A stretch of DNA of 64,000 bases from Larkinella knui. GTDB lineage: Bacteria; Bacteroidota; Bacteroidia; Cytophagales; Spirosomataceae. This document shows positions 43,341 through 50,659 of the stretch, piece after piece; position 1 is the stretch's first letter; the number at the start of each line of letters is the position of its first letter. The notes beneath the pieces are model-generated. The model saw nothing but the letters and a program-made list of their open reading frames with translations, was not told the DNA's origin and did not search any database. The stretch spans positions 1-64,000 of the forward strand of contig NZ_RQJP01000001.1 in NCBI RefSeq assembly GCF_003858645.1. The letters are read 5' to 3'. A program made the position numbers and the translations under genes.

Positions 43341-45053
43341 TCAAAGATTCGTCTTTTTCATCTCCTTCACCGCGTAATCCACCGCCCGGGCCGTGAGTGC
43401 CATGTAGGTCAGTGAGGGGTTTTGGGTGGAGGTGGAGGTCATCGAAGCGCCGTCGGTGACGAACACGTTTTTGACGTGGTGCATCTGGTTCCACTTATTA
43501 AGCATCGACGTTTTCGGGTCTTTCCCCATCCGGACACCGCCCATTTCGTGAATATCCAGTCCCGGATTGCGTTTATCGTCGCGCACCCGGAGGTTCTTGA
43601 AACCGGCCGCCGTGAACATTTCCATCATCTGTTCCTGGTAATCCTTCACCATCTTGTCGTCGTTGTCGTCGTAGACAATCGAGATTTTTAGTTGCGGAAT
43701 CCCGAACGGATCTTTCAGATTTTTATCCAGAGCCACGTAGTTGGTCTCTTTCGGAATGGTTTCGCCCATCATGTGGGAACCGACATACCAGCCGCCCAGG
43801 CTTGGATTTGCCAGACTTTCCTTCAGATCGACGCCAATGCCATCCTGATTGGTTCGGGAAGCCCGACCGGCGGAAAAACCGGCTGCGTAGCCCCGCAAAA
43901 AGTTCGTTTCCTGCTTGTAAACATTCCGAAAACGGGGAATATACGGCCCATTGGGGCGCCGACCGTCGGTGGTCGAATCCAGAAAACCGTCGTACTCACC
44001 CGAAATGCCCGCCCGGTAATTGTGGAAAGCCGCGTATTTACCCAACACGCCACTGTCGTTGCCCAAGCCATTCGGGAAACGGTTCGAGGTCGAGTTCAAC
44101 AACACGAGATTCGTGTTCAACGCTGCGGCATTGACGAAAATAATGCGGGCGTAAAACTCGATCATCTCTTTGGTCGTCGCGTCGATCACACGCACCCCGG
44201 TGGCCTTGCCTTTTTTCTCGTCGTAGATAATCGAGTGAACCACTGAATGGGGGCGCAAGGTCAGTTTGCCGGTTTTGGCCGCCCAGGGTAGGGTAGAAGC
44301 GTTGCTGCTAAAATACCCGCCGAACGGACAACCCCGCTCGCACAGGGTGCGGTTCTGGCATTGGGCCCGGCCCTGTTGCAGGTGAATCGGTTGCGGTTTG
44401 GTAATGTGCGCAGCCCGGCCCATGATAACCGGCCGATCCTTGTATTTCGCAGCCATCTGCTGGCTAAAATATTTTTCGACACAGTTCCATTCGTGCGGAG
44501 GCAGAAATTCCCCGTCGGGCAGCGTTGGAATACCGTCTTTATTTCCGGTGATGCCGGCGAATTTTTCGACGTGGCTATACCAGGGGGCAATGTCTGCGTA
44601 GCGAATCGGCCAGTCGACGGCAAAACCGTCGCGGGCGGGGCCTTCAAAGTCAAAGTCGCTCCACCGTTGCGTCTGGCGCGCCCACAGCAGGGATTTTCCC
44701 CCCACCTGATAGCCCCGAATCCAGTCGAACGGTTGTTCCTGAATATACGGATGTTCGGCATCCTTGACAAAAAAATGCGCCGAGGTTTCGTTGAACGCGT
44801 AGCATTTGTTCACGATCGGGTTCTCCTTGCGGACGGCCAGCGGGAGTTGACCCCGGTGTTCCATTTCCCAGGTGTTGAGCATGGTGGTGGGATAATCCAC
44901 TACGTGCTTGACGTCACGTCCCCGCTCCAGCACCAGCGTCCGTAACCCTTTCTCGGTCAGCTCTTTCGCAGCCCATCCGCCACTGATCCCGGATCCGATC
45001 ACGATGGCGTCGTACGTGGTTGCTTTTACTGCATCAATTGCAAAATTTGCCAT
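43341..45053 (-). CDS. GMC-family FAD-dependent sugar dehydrogenase, large subunit (copy 2)
   Basis: A 570-residue flavoprotein with FAD motif IVIGSGISGGWAAKEL near residue 18, cysteine cluster QCQNRTLCERGCPFGGYFSS near 240-260, and C-terminal DIHEMGGVRMG and TQNPSLTYMAL catalytic regions. It is clearly paralogous to the protein at 35806, including the same cysteine spacing suggestive of an iron-sulfur site. The start at 45053 gives a 14-base gap to the upstream small-subunit gene. Substrate unknown; a sugar or sugar derivative is likely. Confidence 0.9.
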   Translation of the reverse strand: MANFAIDAVKATTYDAIVIGSGISGGWAAKELTEKGLRTLVLERGRDVKHVVDYPTTMLNTWEMEHRGQLPLAVRKENPIVNKCYAFNETSAHFFVKDAEHPYIQEQPFDWIRGYQVGGKSLLWARQTQRWSDFDFEGPARDGFAVDWPIRYADIAPWYSHVEKFAGITGNKDGIPTLPDGEFLPPHEWNCVEKYFSQQMAAKYKDRPVIMGRAAHITKPQPIHLQQGRAQCQNRTLCERGCPFGGYFSSNASTLPWAAKTGKLTLRPHSVVHSIIYDEKKGKATGVRVIDATTKEMIEFYARIIFVNAAALNTNLVLLNSTSNRFPNGLGNDSGVLGKYAAFHNYRAGISGEYDGFLDSTTDGRRPNGPYIPRFRNVYKQETNFLRGYAAGFSAGRASRTNQDGIGVDLKESLANPSLGGWYVGSHMMGETIPKETNYVALDKNLKDPFGIPQLKISIVYDDNDDKMVKDYQEQMMEMFTAAGFKNLRVRDDKRNPGLDIHEMGGVRMGKDPKTSMLNKWNQMHHVKNVFVTDGASMTSTSTQNPSLTYMALTARAVDYAVKEMKKTNL

Positions 45054-45067
45054 GTCTACTGGGGCTG

Positions 45068-45622
45068 CTATTTGTTTTGTTGATTTTTCGAAGTTGTATT
45101 TTTGGCCACAACGGGCACACAACCGTGATACCGGCCGGGCACCATTTCGTAATGGACGATATTGTTCATGACGTATTCCGAGCTCATATACCCCCGGATG
45201 GTCAGTCCTTTCACCAGCGAAAAGAATTCTTTCTGGTCCGGTTCCGTCGACTGGCTCATGGTTTTCAGCAATGCGGTCCGCTGGCTGGCGTCGAGGGAGG
45301 CAAACGATTGGCTGTCGTTTTTCCGGGCGAGGGCTTCCACCGCCGTTAGTCCTTTGGTGAGGGTTTCCTGCGCCGAGGGTTCCATACAGTCCGTCACGAT
45401 TTTCTGGATGAACGTGTGTACGCCCAGGGCCTTTGCGCCCGGGGTGTTGGTGGCCGGAATGATGGTTTCAACCACTTCGGCCAGGAGCGCATCCGCGCGG
45501 GGAGCCAGCAGTGAGGTTCCTGATGGCAGGGTAGCCTGGTTCCAGTTGTTGGCCCAACCCGGCAGACTCACCAGGCCACCCAGGGCCACTGCCAAACTTT
45601 TTAGTGCTTTTCGTCTTTCCAC
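45068..45622 (-). CDS. Gluconate 2-dehydrogenase subunit 3-family protein (Tat-like signal; copy 2)
   Basis: A 184-residue small subunit with a Tat-like N terminus (MERRKALKSLAVALGGLVSL, cleavage near GWAN), ETIIPATNTPGAKALGVHTFI near residues 52-72, and a C-terminal YMSSEYVMNNIVHYEMVPGRYHGC. It pairs with the following GMC gene exactly as copy 1 does (14-base spacing in both). Expected to escort the flavoprotein across the inner membrane. No cytochrome partner lies adjacent. Confidence 0.88.
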   Translation of the reverse strand: MERRKALKSLAVALGGLVSLPGWANNWNQATLPSGTSLLAPRADALLAEVVETIIPATNTPGAKALGVHTFIQKIVTDCMEPSAQETLTKGLTAVEALARKNDSQSFASLDASQRTALLKTMSQSTEPDQKEFFSLVKGLTIRGYMSSEYVMNNIVHYEMVPGRYHGCVPVVAKNTTSKNQQNK

Positions 45623-46151
45623 GAGGTAATTGTTGAGATTTAAATGTCTGGTTTAGTCAAAAAGTACGGTTTTCAATGGTCAGTGGCTGACGTGCGACTC
45701 AACGTGCCAGGATCCACAGTATAAACTGAAAACCGTAAACGGCTAGTATATAAATACCGGAGTTCCCAAATGATGCTGCCGAAACGCGCGGAGTGCACAG
45801 CCGTTTTTTCAACGGAGAATGCGGTTGAAATATACTATTGGGTTAAAGACGCATTGACAGGCTATTTTACTGCGTTGGGTTGTATGGTAACAAAGTGCAA
45901 TTCAAATTTCCGGTAGATGGCACTCATTTGAACACATGGTGATGCGGAAGAATATAGACAAAGATAGGAAAAAAGTAAGATGTAATGTGTGCGTAACGCA
46001 TCAAAACCAGCAGAAGAAAGGGGCTTTTTTACGAAACAAGAGCCAGCCGGTGAAAATACGTTCCAGCAAAAAATCCAAAGGCCTATCAGTAGACTGCCGC
46101 GATTTGCCGTACCCGAGAGGGCAGGCGGTTTTAAGCCCCGAAAGTCACATG
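45623..46151. other. Intergenic region with a large inverted repeat
   Basis: No gene is supported. TACGGTTTTCA at 45665-45675 and TGAAAACCGTA at 45727-45737 are perfect 11-base inverted arms 51 bases apart, located 43-115 bases upstream of the small-subunit gene, so they would lie in its leader or promoter. A short CCGTT-N5-AACGG hairpin occurs at about 45801-45815. The rest is unremarkable. Confidence 0.45.
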
Positions 46152-46200
46152 GATCTGTGATAAATATCACAGATCGCACGCCCGGATTCCTGTTACTTCG
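46152..46200 (+). promoter_or_regulatory. Crp/Fnr-type operator and promoter of the DUF2892/regulator operon
   Basis: GATCTGTGAT-AAAT-ATCACAGATC (46152-46175) is a perfect palindrome containing TGTGA-N6-TCACA, the classic CRP site. Its centre is 36.5 bases from the last base of TTACTTCG at 46193-46200, a degenerate -7 element. The same spacing is found at two further promoters of this cluster. The leader would be about 10-15 bases. Confidence 0.75.
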
Positions 46201-46217
46201 TCACAAAAAGAAAGGTC

Positions 46218-46430
46218 ATGAAAAGGAACATGGGTTTTGGCGATAAGGTGGTTCGCTTGCTGATTGCGTGTATTTTAATCGCCCTGTTTATTGCAGATGT
46301 GCTCAATGGCGTTTGGGCGGTGGTAGCGATGACGGGAGCCGGACTCCTGATTGCCACCAGCTTTATGAATTTCTGTCCGCTTTATGCGGTTTTCGGGATC
46401 CGCACGAATCACCGAAAAAAAATGTCATAA
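46218..46430 (+). CDS. DUF2892 (YgaP-type) small membrane protein
   Basis: A 70-residue protein with two hydrophobic helices (about 12-30 and 33-50) and the conserved CPLYAVFGIRT ending. DUF2892 modules occur alone or fused to rhodanese (as in YgaP), linking them to sulfane-sulfur handling. Directly behind a Crp/Fnr-type operator and 49 bases before the regulator gene. Exact role unknown. Confidence 0.88.
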   Translation: MKRNMGFGDKVVRLLIACILIALFIADVLNGVWAVVAMTGAGLLIATSFMNFCPLYAVFGIRTNHRKKMS

Positions 46431-46479
46431 CGGCAATGACCAGCCGGAAGTCCGGGTGGAATACAAGACAGCGAGAGGA

Positions 46480-47115
46480 ATGATCAACGACACGCAGGTA
46501 ATAAACGCAGCATTTCGGGGAAGTTTTGAACCGGCCTTAATCGAAGAAATAAACCGGACCGGTATTTATCAGGAAGTGGAAGAAGGCGAGTATCTGATTC
46601 GCCCCGGGAGTTACATTCGCTCGGTGCCGATCATTTTGAGTGGCTCCATCAAAATCATGCGGCCCGATGCGAGCGGGAATGAGGCTTTGCTCTACTACCT
46701 GAGTGGGCTGGATTCCTGTGCCATCTCAATGACGGGCACGCCCGATAATAAGCCCAGCGAAATTACGGCGGTTGCCGAAGAAAAAACCCGTCTGATTTTC
46801 ATCCCGATTGAGAAAGTCGATGAATGGATTTGCCGGTTTCCAACCTGGAAACAGTTCGTTTTCCGCACCTACCAGCGCCGGTTCGACGATATGATTGCCA
46901 CCATCGACAGCATTGCCTTTCAGAAACTGGACGAGCGGCTGCTGACCTACCTGAAAAAGAAAACCCGGAGCTGCCAGTGCACGGTTTTACAGATTACCCA
47001 CGAAGAAATTGCCCGCGAAATGGCGACGTCGCGCGAGGTGATTTCCCGTTTGCTGAAACAATTGGAGCGCGTGGGCTACCTCAGATTGTCACGAAATAAA
47101 ATCGAAATTTTGTAG
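46480..47115 (+). CDS. Crp/Fnr family transcriptional regulator of the sulfur module
   Basis: A 211-residue regulator: N-terminal cyclic-nucleotide-binding-like beta-barrel (about 10-115), a dimer helix, and a C-terminal winged helix-turn-helix (ITHEEIAREMATSREVISRLLKQLE, about 168-192). The recognition helix carries R-E-x3-R at the positions that contact TGTGA in CRP (Arg180, Glu181, Arg185), matching the TGTGA-N6-TCAC operators found before this operon, the permease and the dioxygenase. No FNR-type cysteine cluster is present; the only cysteine-rich spot is SCQC near residue 160, which might sense persulfide or redox state. The ATG at 46480 is used because the family fold starts there; an upstream ATG at 46384 lies inside the DUF2892 gene. 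Autoregulation is likely. Confidence 0.9.
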   Translation: MINDTQVINAAFRGSFEPALIEEINRTGIYQEVEEGEYLIRPGSYIRSVPIILSGSIKIMRPDASGNEALLYYLSGLDSCAISMTGTPDNKPSEITAVAEEKTRLIFIPIEKVDEWICRFPTWKQFVFRTYQRRFDDMIATIDSIAFQKLDERLLTYLKKKTRSCQCTVLQITHEEIAREMATSREVISRLLKQLERVGYLRLSRNKIEIL

Positions 47116-47129
47116 AAAACAGTCGCCCG

Positions 47130-47174
47130 TGTGACTTATATCACGGAACCGCCCCGGTTTCAGGACGTGCTTTG
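47130..47174 (+). promoter_or_regulatory. Crp/Fnr-type operator and promoter of the TauE/SafE permease gene
   Basis: TGTGA-CTTATA-TCACG at 47130-47145 followed by TTTG ending at 47174, again 36.5 bases from the palindrome centre. The -7 element is incomplete (GTGCTTTG). TCACGGAAC after the palindrome is shared with the site before the dioxygenase gene. Confidence 0.7.
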
Positions 47175-47187
47175 TTGAAAAAACAGC

Positions 47188-47985
47188 ATGAGTTCGCATG
47201 AAATTCTGGGCTTTGCGGCATCGATCCTGATCGGGATCACCCTGGGACTCATCGGCGGGGGCGGCAGCATTCTGACCCTGCCGGTGCTGGTGTATCTGCT
47301 TGGCATCACGCCGACGGTCTCCACCACCTATTCGTTGTTTGTGGTCGGCACCACCTCCCTGGTCGGCGCCGTCCGGTATAGCTGGCAACGACTGGTTCAT
47401 TACCGGGCCGCCCTGGCCTTTTCGCTGCCTTCTTTTGTTGCCGTTTCCCTCACCCGCACCTACCTCGTTCCGGCCATTCCCGACCCGGTTTTTTCCACTC
47501 CGGCTTTTTATCTGCCTAAAAATGTCGCCATCATGGTCGTGTTTGCGCTGGTTATGCTGGCGGCTTCCGGCACGATGATCCGCGACCGTCAAACCGAATC
47601 GGACGGTAGTCGGGGCCGGATTAGTCCCCAGTTGCTGGCGGCAGAAGGAGTTCTGGTCGGTATGCTGACGGGTGTCGTCGGAGCGGGGGGCGGTTTTCTG
47701 ATCATTCCCTCGCTGGTGTTGCTGGCCCATTTACCCATCAAAATGGCCGTGGGGACTTCGCTGCTGATCATTTCCGCCAACTCGCTGATCGGTTTTCTAA
47801 GCGGACTTGCTTTCGAAACCATCGACTGGCGGTTTTTGCTGGCCTTTACGGCCCTGTCGGTCATCGGAATTTTACTCGGAACCTACCTGACCCGGTTTGT
47901 TTCCGGACCAAAACTGAAGACAATCTTCGGTTGGTTCGTGTTCGCTACGGGCGTCTACATTCTTGTGAAAGAAACTTTTCTCTAA
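47188..47985 (+). CDS. TauE/SafE family membrane permease (sulfite/sulfur anion exporter-like)
   Basis: A 265-residue integral membrane protein with about eight helices and the duplicated TauE/SafE pattern: GLIGGGGSILTLPVLVYLLG near residues 18-37 and GVVGAGGGFLIIPSLVLLAHLPIKMAVGTSLLIIS near 160-195. The family moves sulfite, sulfoacetate or other sulfur anions. Context with persulfide dioxygenase, which produces sulfite, supports sulfite export. It has its own Crp/Fnr operator. Confidence 0.9.
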   Translation: MSSHEILGFAASILIGITLGLIGGGGSILTLPVLVYLLGITPTVSTTYSLFVVGTTSLVGAVRYSWQRLVHYRAALAFSLPSFVAVSLTRTYLVPAIPDPVFSTPAFYLPKNVAIMVVFALVMLAASGTMIRDRQTESDGSRGRISPQLLAAEGVLVGMLTGVVGAGGGFLIIPSLVLLAHLPIKMAVGTSLLIISANSLIGFLSGLAFETIDWRFLLAFTALSVIGILLGTYLTRFVSGPKLKTIFGWFVFATGVYILVKETFL

Positions 47986-47996
47986 ACAGTTCGGCA

Positions 47997-48041
47997 TGTA
48001 ACAAAAGTCACGGAACGCCCGCAACCGCCTTTTTACCTTTG
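47997..48041 (+). promoter_or_regulatory. Crp/Fnr-type operator and promoter of the persulfide dioxygenase gene
   Basis: TGTAA-CAAAAG-TCACG at 47997-48012, then TACCTTTG at 48034-48041, an exact TAnnTTTG -7 box. Centre-to-box spacing (36.5) equals the other two sites and places the operator near -41 relative to the predicted start at about 48046, the position of class II activation. The leader would be about 65 bases. Confidence 0.75.
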
Positions 48042-48112
48042 TTTCAGGGTGTAACCGTGGCTGATAAGCCTATAAAACTGCATTTCGTTAAACTAGAACC
48101 GAAGGAAGTATT

Positions 48113-49525
48113 ATGAAAATTGAACAGATTTATACGGGCTGTCTGGCCCAGGGTGCGTATTACATTGAAAGCGAAGGCGAAGTCGCCATTGTTGACCCGT
48201 TGCGGGACGTAAAACCGTATGTAGAACAAGCTGCCAAAGCAGGTGCCACCATCAAATATGTGCTGGAAACCCACTTTCACGCCGACTTCGTGTCCGGCCA
48301 CCTCGATCTGGCCCGTCAAACCGGTGCTATGATCGTTTACGGACCCCTGGCTCGGCCCGATTTTGGAGCCCACATGGCAACCGATGGCGAAGAATTACCG
48401 CTTGGTTCCGTAAAAATCCGGGTGCTGCACACGCCCGGCCACACCATGGAATCGACGAGTTACCTGTTGCTGGACGAAACCGGGAAAGAAACCGCCCTGT
48501 TCAGTGGCGATACGCTGTTCATCGGTGACGTTGGTCGTCCTGATCTGGCCCAGAAAGCGGACCTGACAATGGACGATCTGGCGGGGTATCTCTATGAGTC
48601 GTTGCGCACCAAAATCATGACCCTGCCCGACGACGTCATTGTGTATCCGGGGCATGGGGCGGGTTCGGCCTGTGGTAAAAACATGCGGAAAGAAACGACC
48701 GACACGCTGGGTAACCAGAAGCGGTTCAACTACGCGTTGCGGGCTTCGATGTCGAAAGCAGCGTTTATCCGGGAAGTGACGGACGGTTTGCTGGCTCCCC
48801 CGAAGTATTTTCCGCGGAACGTGGCGCTCAATAAACAGGGTTATGAAAGCATCGATACCGTGTTGAAGCGGGGGGCGCAGGCCCTGAGCCCGGATGCATT
48901 TGAAGCGATTGCCAATGAAACCGGTGCGCTGATTCTCGACACCCGACCGGCGGATTTTTTCCGTCAGGGCTTCATTCCAAACTCGATCAACATCGGGCTG
49001 AACGGTCAGTTTGCTCCCTGGGTCGGTACGCTGATACCGGATGTGAAACAAAAGCTGCTGCTGGTTTGTGAACCGGGTCAGGAGCAGGAAGCCTTGACGC
49101 GGCTGGCGCGGGTGGGCCACGACCAGGTGCTGGGCTTTCTGGCGGGCGGTTTCAGCACCTGGGCAACCAGCAGCAAGGAAAGTGACACCATTCTTTCCGT
49201 ATCGGCGGAATCGCTGGCGAACCGGATGGCTGACAAGGAGTTGGCAATCATCGATGTGCGGAAACCCGGTGAATATGCCGCCGAACACATCGCCGGCGTT
49301 CGGAACATTCCGCTGGAATACCTCAACGATCACATGGCGGAGTTACCCAAAAACAAAGTCCTGTTCATTCATTGTGCGGGCGGTTACCGCTCTATGATGG
49401 CCGCTTCGATCCTGAGAGCGCGGGGGTACGAAAAGCTGCTGGATGTAGCCGGAGGCTTTGACGCCATCAAAAAAACCGGCCTTTTTGATATCACGGATTC
49501 TGTGTGTCCCACCACCTTGAAATAG
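48113..49525 (+). CDS. Persulfide dioxygenase-rhodanese fusion (MBL fold plus two rhodanese domains)
   Basis: A 470-residue protein: ETHE1-type metallo-beta-lactamase domain (about 1-240; metal ligands in THFHADFVSGH, GHTMEST, FSGDTLFIGDVGRPD and YPGHGAGSACG), a first rhodanese domain (about 255-355) and a second (about 365-468). The second rhodanese has the active-site loop with Cys421 in IHCAGGYRS. The first has Cys319 in VCEPGQEQE, a shorter and atypical loop that may be inactive. Such fusions oxidise glutathione or coenzyme-thiol persulfides to sulfite and thiosulfate, detoxifying sulfide. Cytoplasmic. Placed behind a Crp/Fnr-type promoter and followed by two YeeE/YedE transporters. Confidence 0.93.
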   Translation: MKIEQIYTGCLAQGAYYIESEGEVAIVDPLRDVKPYVEQAAKAGATIKYVLETHFHADFVSGHLDLARQTGAMIVYGPLARPDFGAHMATDGEELPLGSVKIRVLHTPGHTMESTSYLLLDETGKETALFSGDTLFIGDVGRPDLAQKADLTMDDLAGYLYESLRTKIMTLPDDVIVYPGHGAGSACGKNMRKETTDTLGNQKRFNYALRASMSKAAFIREVTDGLLAPPKYFPRNVALNKQGYESIDTVLKRGAQALSPDAFEAIANETGALILDTRPADFFRQGFIPNSINIGLNGQFAPWVGTLIPDVKQKLLLVCEPGQEQEALTRLARVGHDQVLGFLAGGFSTWATSSKESDTILSVSAESLANRMADKELAIIDVRKPGEYAAEHIAGVRNIPLEYLNDHMAELPKNKVLFIHCAGGYRSMMAASILRARGYEKLLDVAGGFDAIKKTGLFDITDSVCPTTLK

Positions 49526-49572
49526 GCATCAATAGTTTGTATCTTCGCTGATTGAATAAAGCTATAAAATCT

Positions 49573-50145
49573 ATGGAAATATTAGAGTTTGTCCGCAAGC
49601 CCTGGCCGTGGTACGTAGCCGGGCCGCTGATTGGCTTAACCGTGCCGGCGTTGTTGTTGATCGGAAATAAATCGTTCGGCATTTCGTCGTCACTCCGGCA
49701 CATTTGTGCCGCCTGTTTGCCGGCCAACATTTCCTTTTTCAATTACAATTGGAAGCGGGAAATCTGGAACCTGTTTTTTGTGGCCGGGATTCTGATTGGC
49801 GGTTTTCTGGCAACGCACTTTCTGGCAAACCCGGAGGCTGTTCAGATTTCACCCCAAACCGTCGCTGACCTGAAAGCCCTGGGCATTCGTGATTTTTCGG
49901 GAATGATGCCCGCTGATATTTTCAACGTCGCGAACTTATTTACACTAAAAGGCTTCGTTTTTTTCATACTCGGCGGTTTTCTGGTCGGATTCGGTACGCG
50001 TATGGCGGGTGGTTGTACGTCCGGCCATTCCATCATGGGCATTTCCAATCTGCAATGGCCGTCCCTGATCGCAACGTGTTGTTTTATGGGGGGCGGTTTT
50101 GCCATGACCCATCTGATTTTACCTCATCTCATGAAATTGTTTTAA
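49573..50145 (+). CDS. YeeE/YedE family sulfur transporter (subunit 1)
   Basis: A 190-residue membrane protein with about four to five helices. The family signature GGCTSGHSIMG near residues 147-157 carries the conserved cysteine used to pass sulfur species, and HICAACLPANIS near 40 holds more cysteines. YeeE/YedE proteins import thiosulfate or related sulfane sulfur. The ATG at 49573 is chosen over a TTG 21 bases upstream. The gene ends 17 bases before the second half-transporter, with which it may form the usual two-half arrangement. Confidence 0.9.
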   Translation: MEILEFVRKPWPWYVAGPLIGLTVPALLLIGNKSFGISSSLRHICAACLPANISFFNYNWKREIWNLFFVAGILIGGFLATHFLANPEAVQISPQTVADLKALGIRDFSGMMPADIFNVANLFTLKGFVFFILGGFLVGFGTRMAGGCTSGHSIMGISNLQWPSLIATCCFMGGGFAMTHLILPHLMKLF

Positions 50146-50162
50146 AACGGACCGATTCACTC

Positions 50163-50645
50163 ATGCAAAAAGTAGACGTAGAGGAAACGTTGACCAGCGA
50201 GGTGGCCAACGATATGCAAAAACCCGAAAGCCTGATCGCCAACTGGAAATACGGTGTGGTCGGCATTCTGTTCGGAATCGTGTTTGTCAAAGCGGAAATC
50301 ATTTCCTGGTTTCGGATTCAGGAGATGTTTCGGCTGCAAAGTTTTCACATGTACGGTGTCATCGGTTCCGCCATTCTGGTCGGTATGGTGTCAATCTGGC
50401 TAATCAAACGGTTTAAAATCAGGACCTTGGCGGGTGAAGCGATTGTCCTTCATCCCCGGAAATTCAGTTCCGGGCAAGTATACGGTGGCCTGTTGTTCGG
50501 TCTGGGCTGGGCCATCACGGGAGCCTGTCCCGGGCCGTTGTTTGCCCAGATTGGCAGCGGTTTCGGGGTTGTTGTCGTTACGCTGCTAAGTGCAATTGCC
50601 GGGACGTGGGTGTATGGGTATTTTCGGTCCGGATTGCCTCAGTAA
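50163..50645 (+). CDS. YeeE/YedE family sulfur transporter (subunit 2)
   Basis: A 160-residue membrane protein with about four helices and the second-half YeeE/YedE signature GLGWAITGACPGPLFAQIGSG near residues 115-135, with its conserved cysteine. The ATG at 50163 is used because an upstream in-frame start lies within the preceding gene. It completes a two-gene transporter with the previous protein. It converges on a GH78 gene with only 14 bases between stops. Confidence 0.9.
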   Translation: MQKVDVEETLTSEVANDMQKPESLIANWKYGVVGILFGIVFVKAEIISWFRIQEMFRLQSFHMYGVIGSAILVGMVSIWLIKRFKIRTLAGEAIVLHPRKFSSGQVYGGLLFGLGWAITGACPGPLFAQIGSGFGVVVVTLLSAIAGTWVYGYFRSGLPQ

Positions 50646-50659
50646 ACCCGAACTACGCG

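Noticed and set aside
45862-46179. Possible small gene overlapping the Crp/Fnr operator region
   Set aside because: Cys- and Ser-rich low-likelihood translation that would cover the palindromic operator; no supporting motif.
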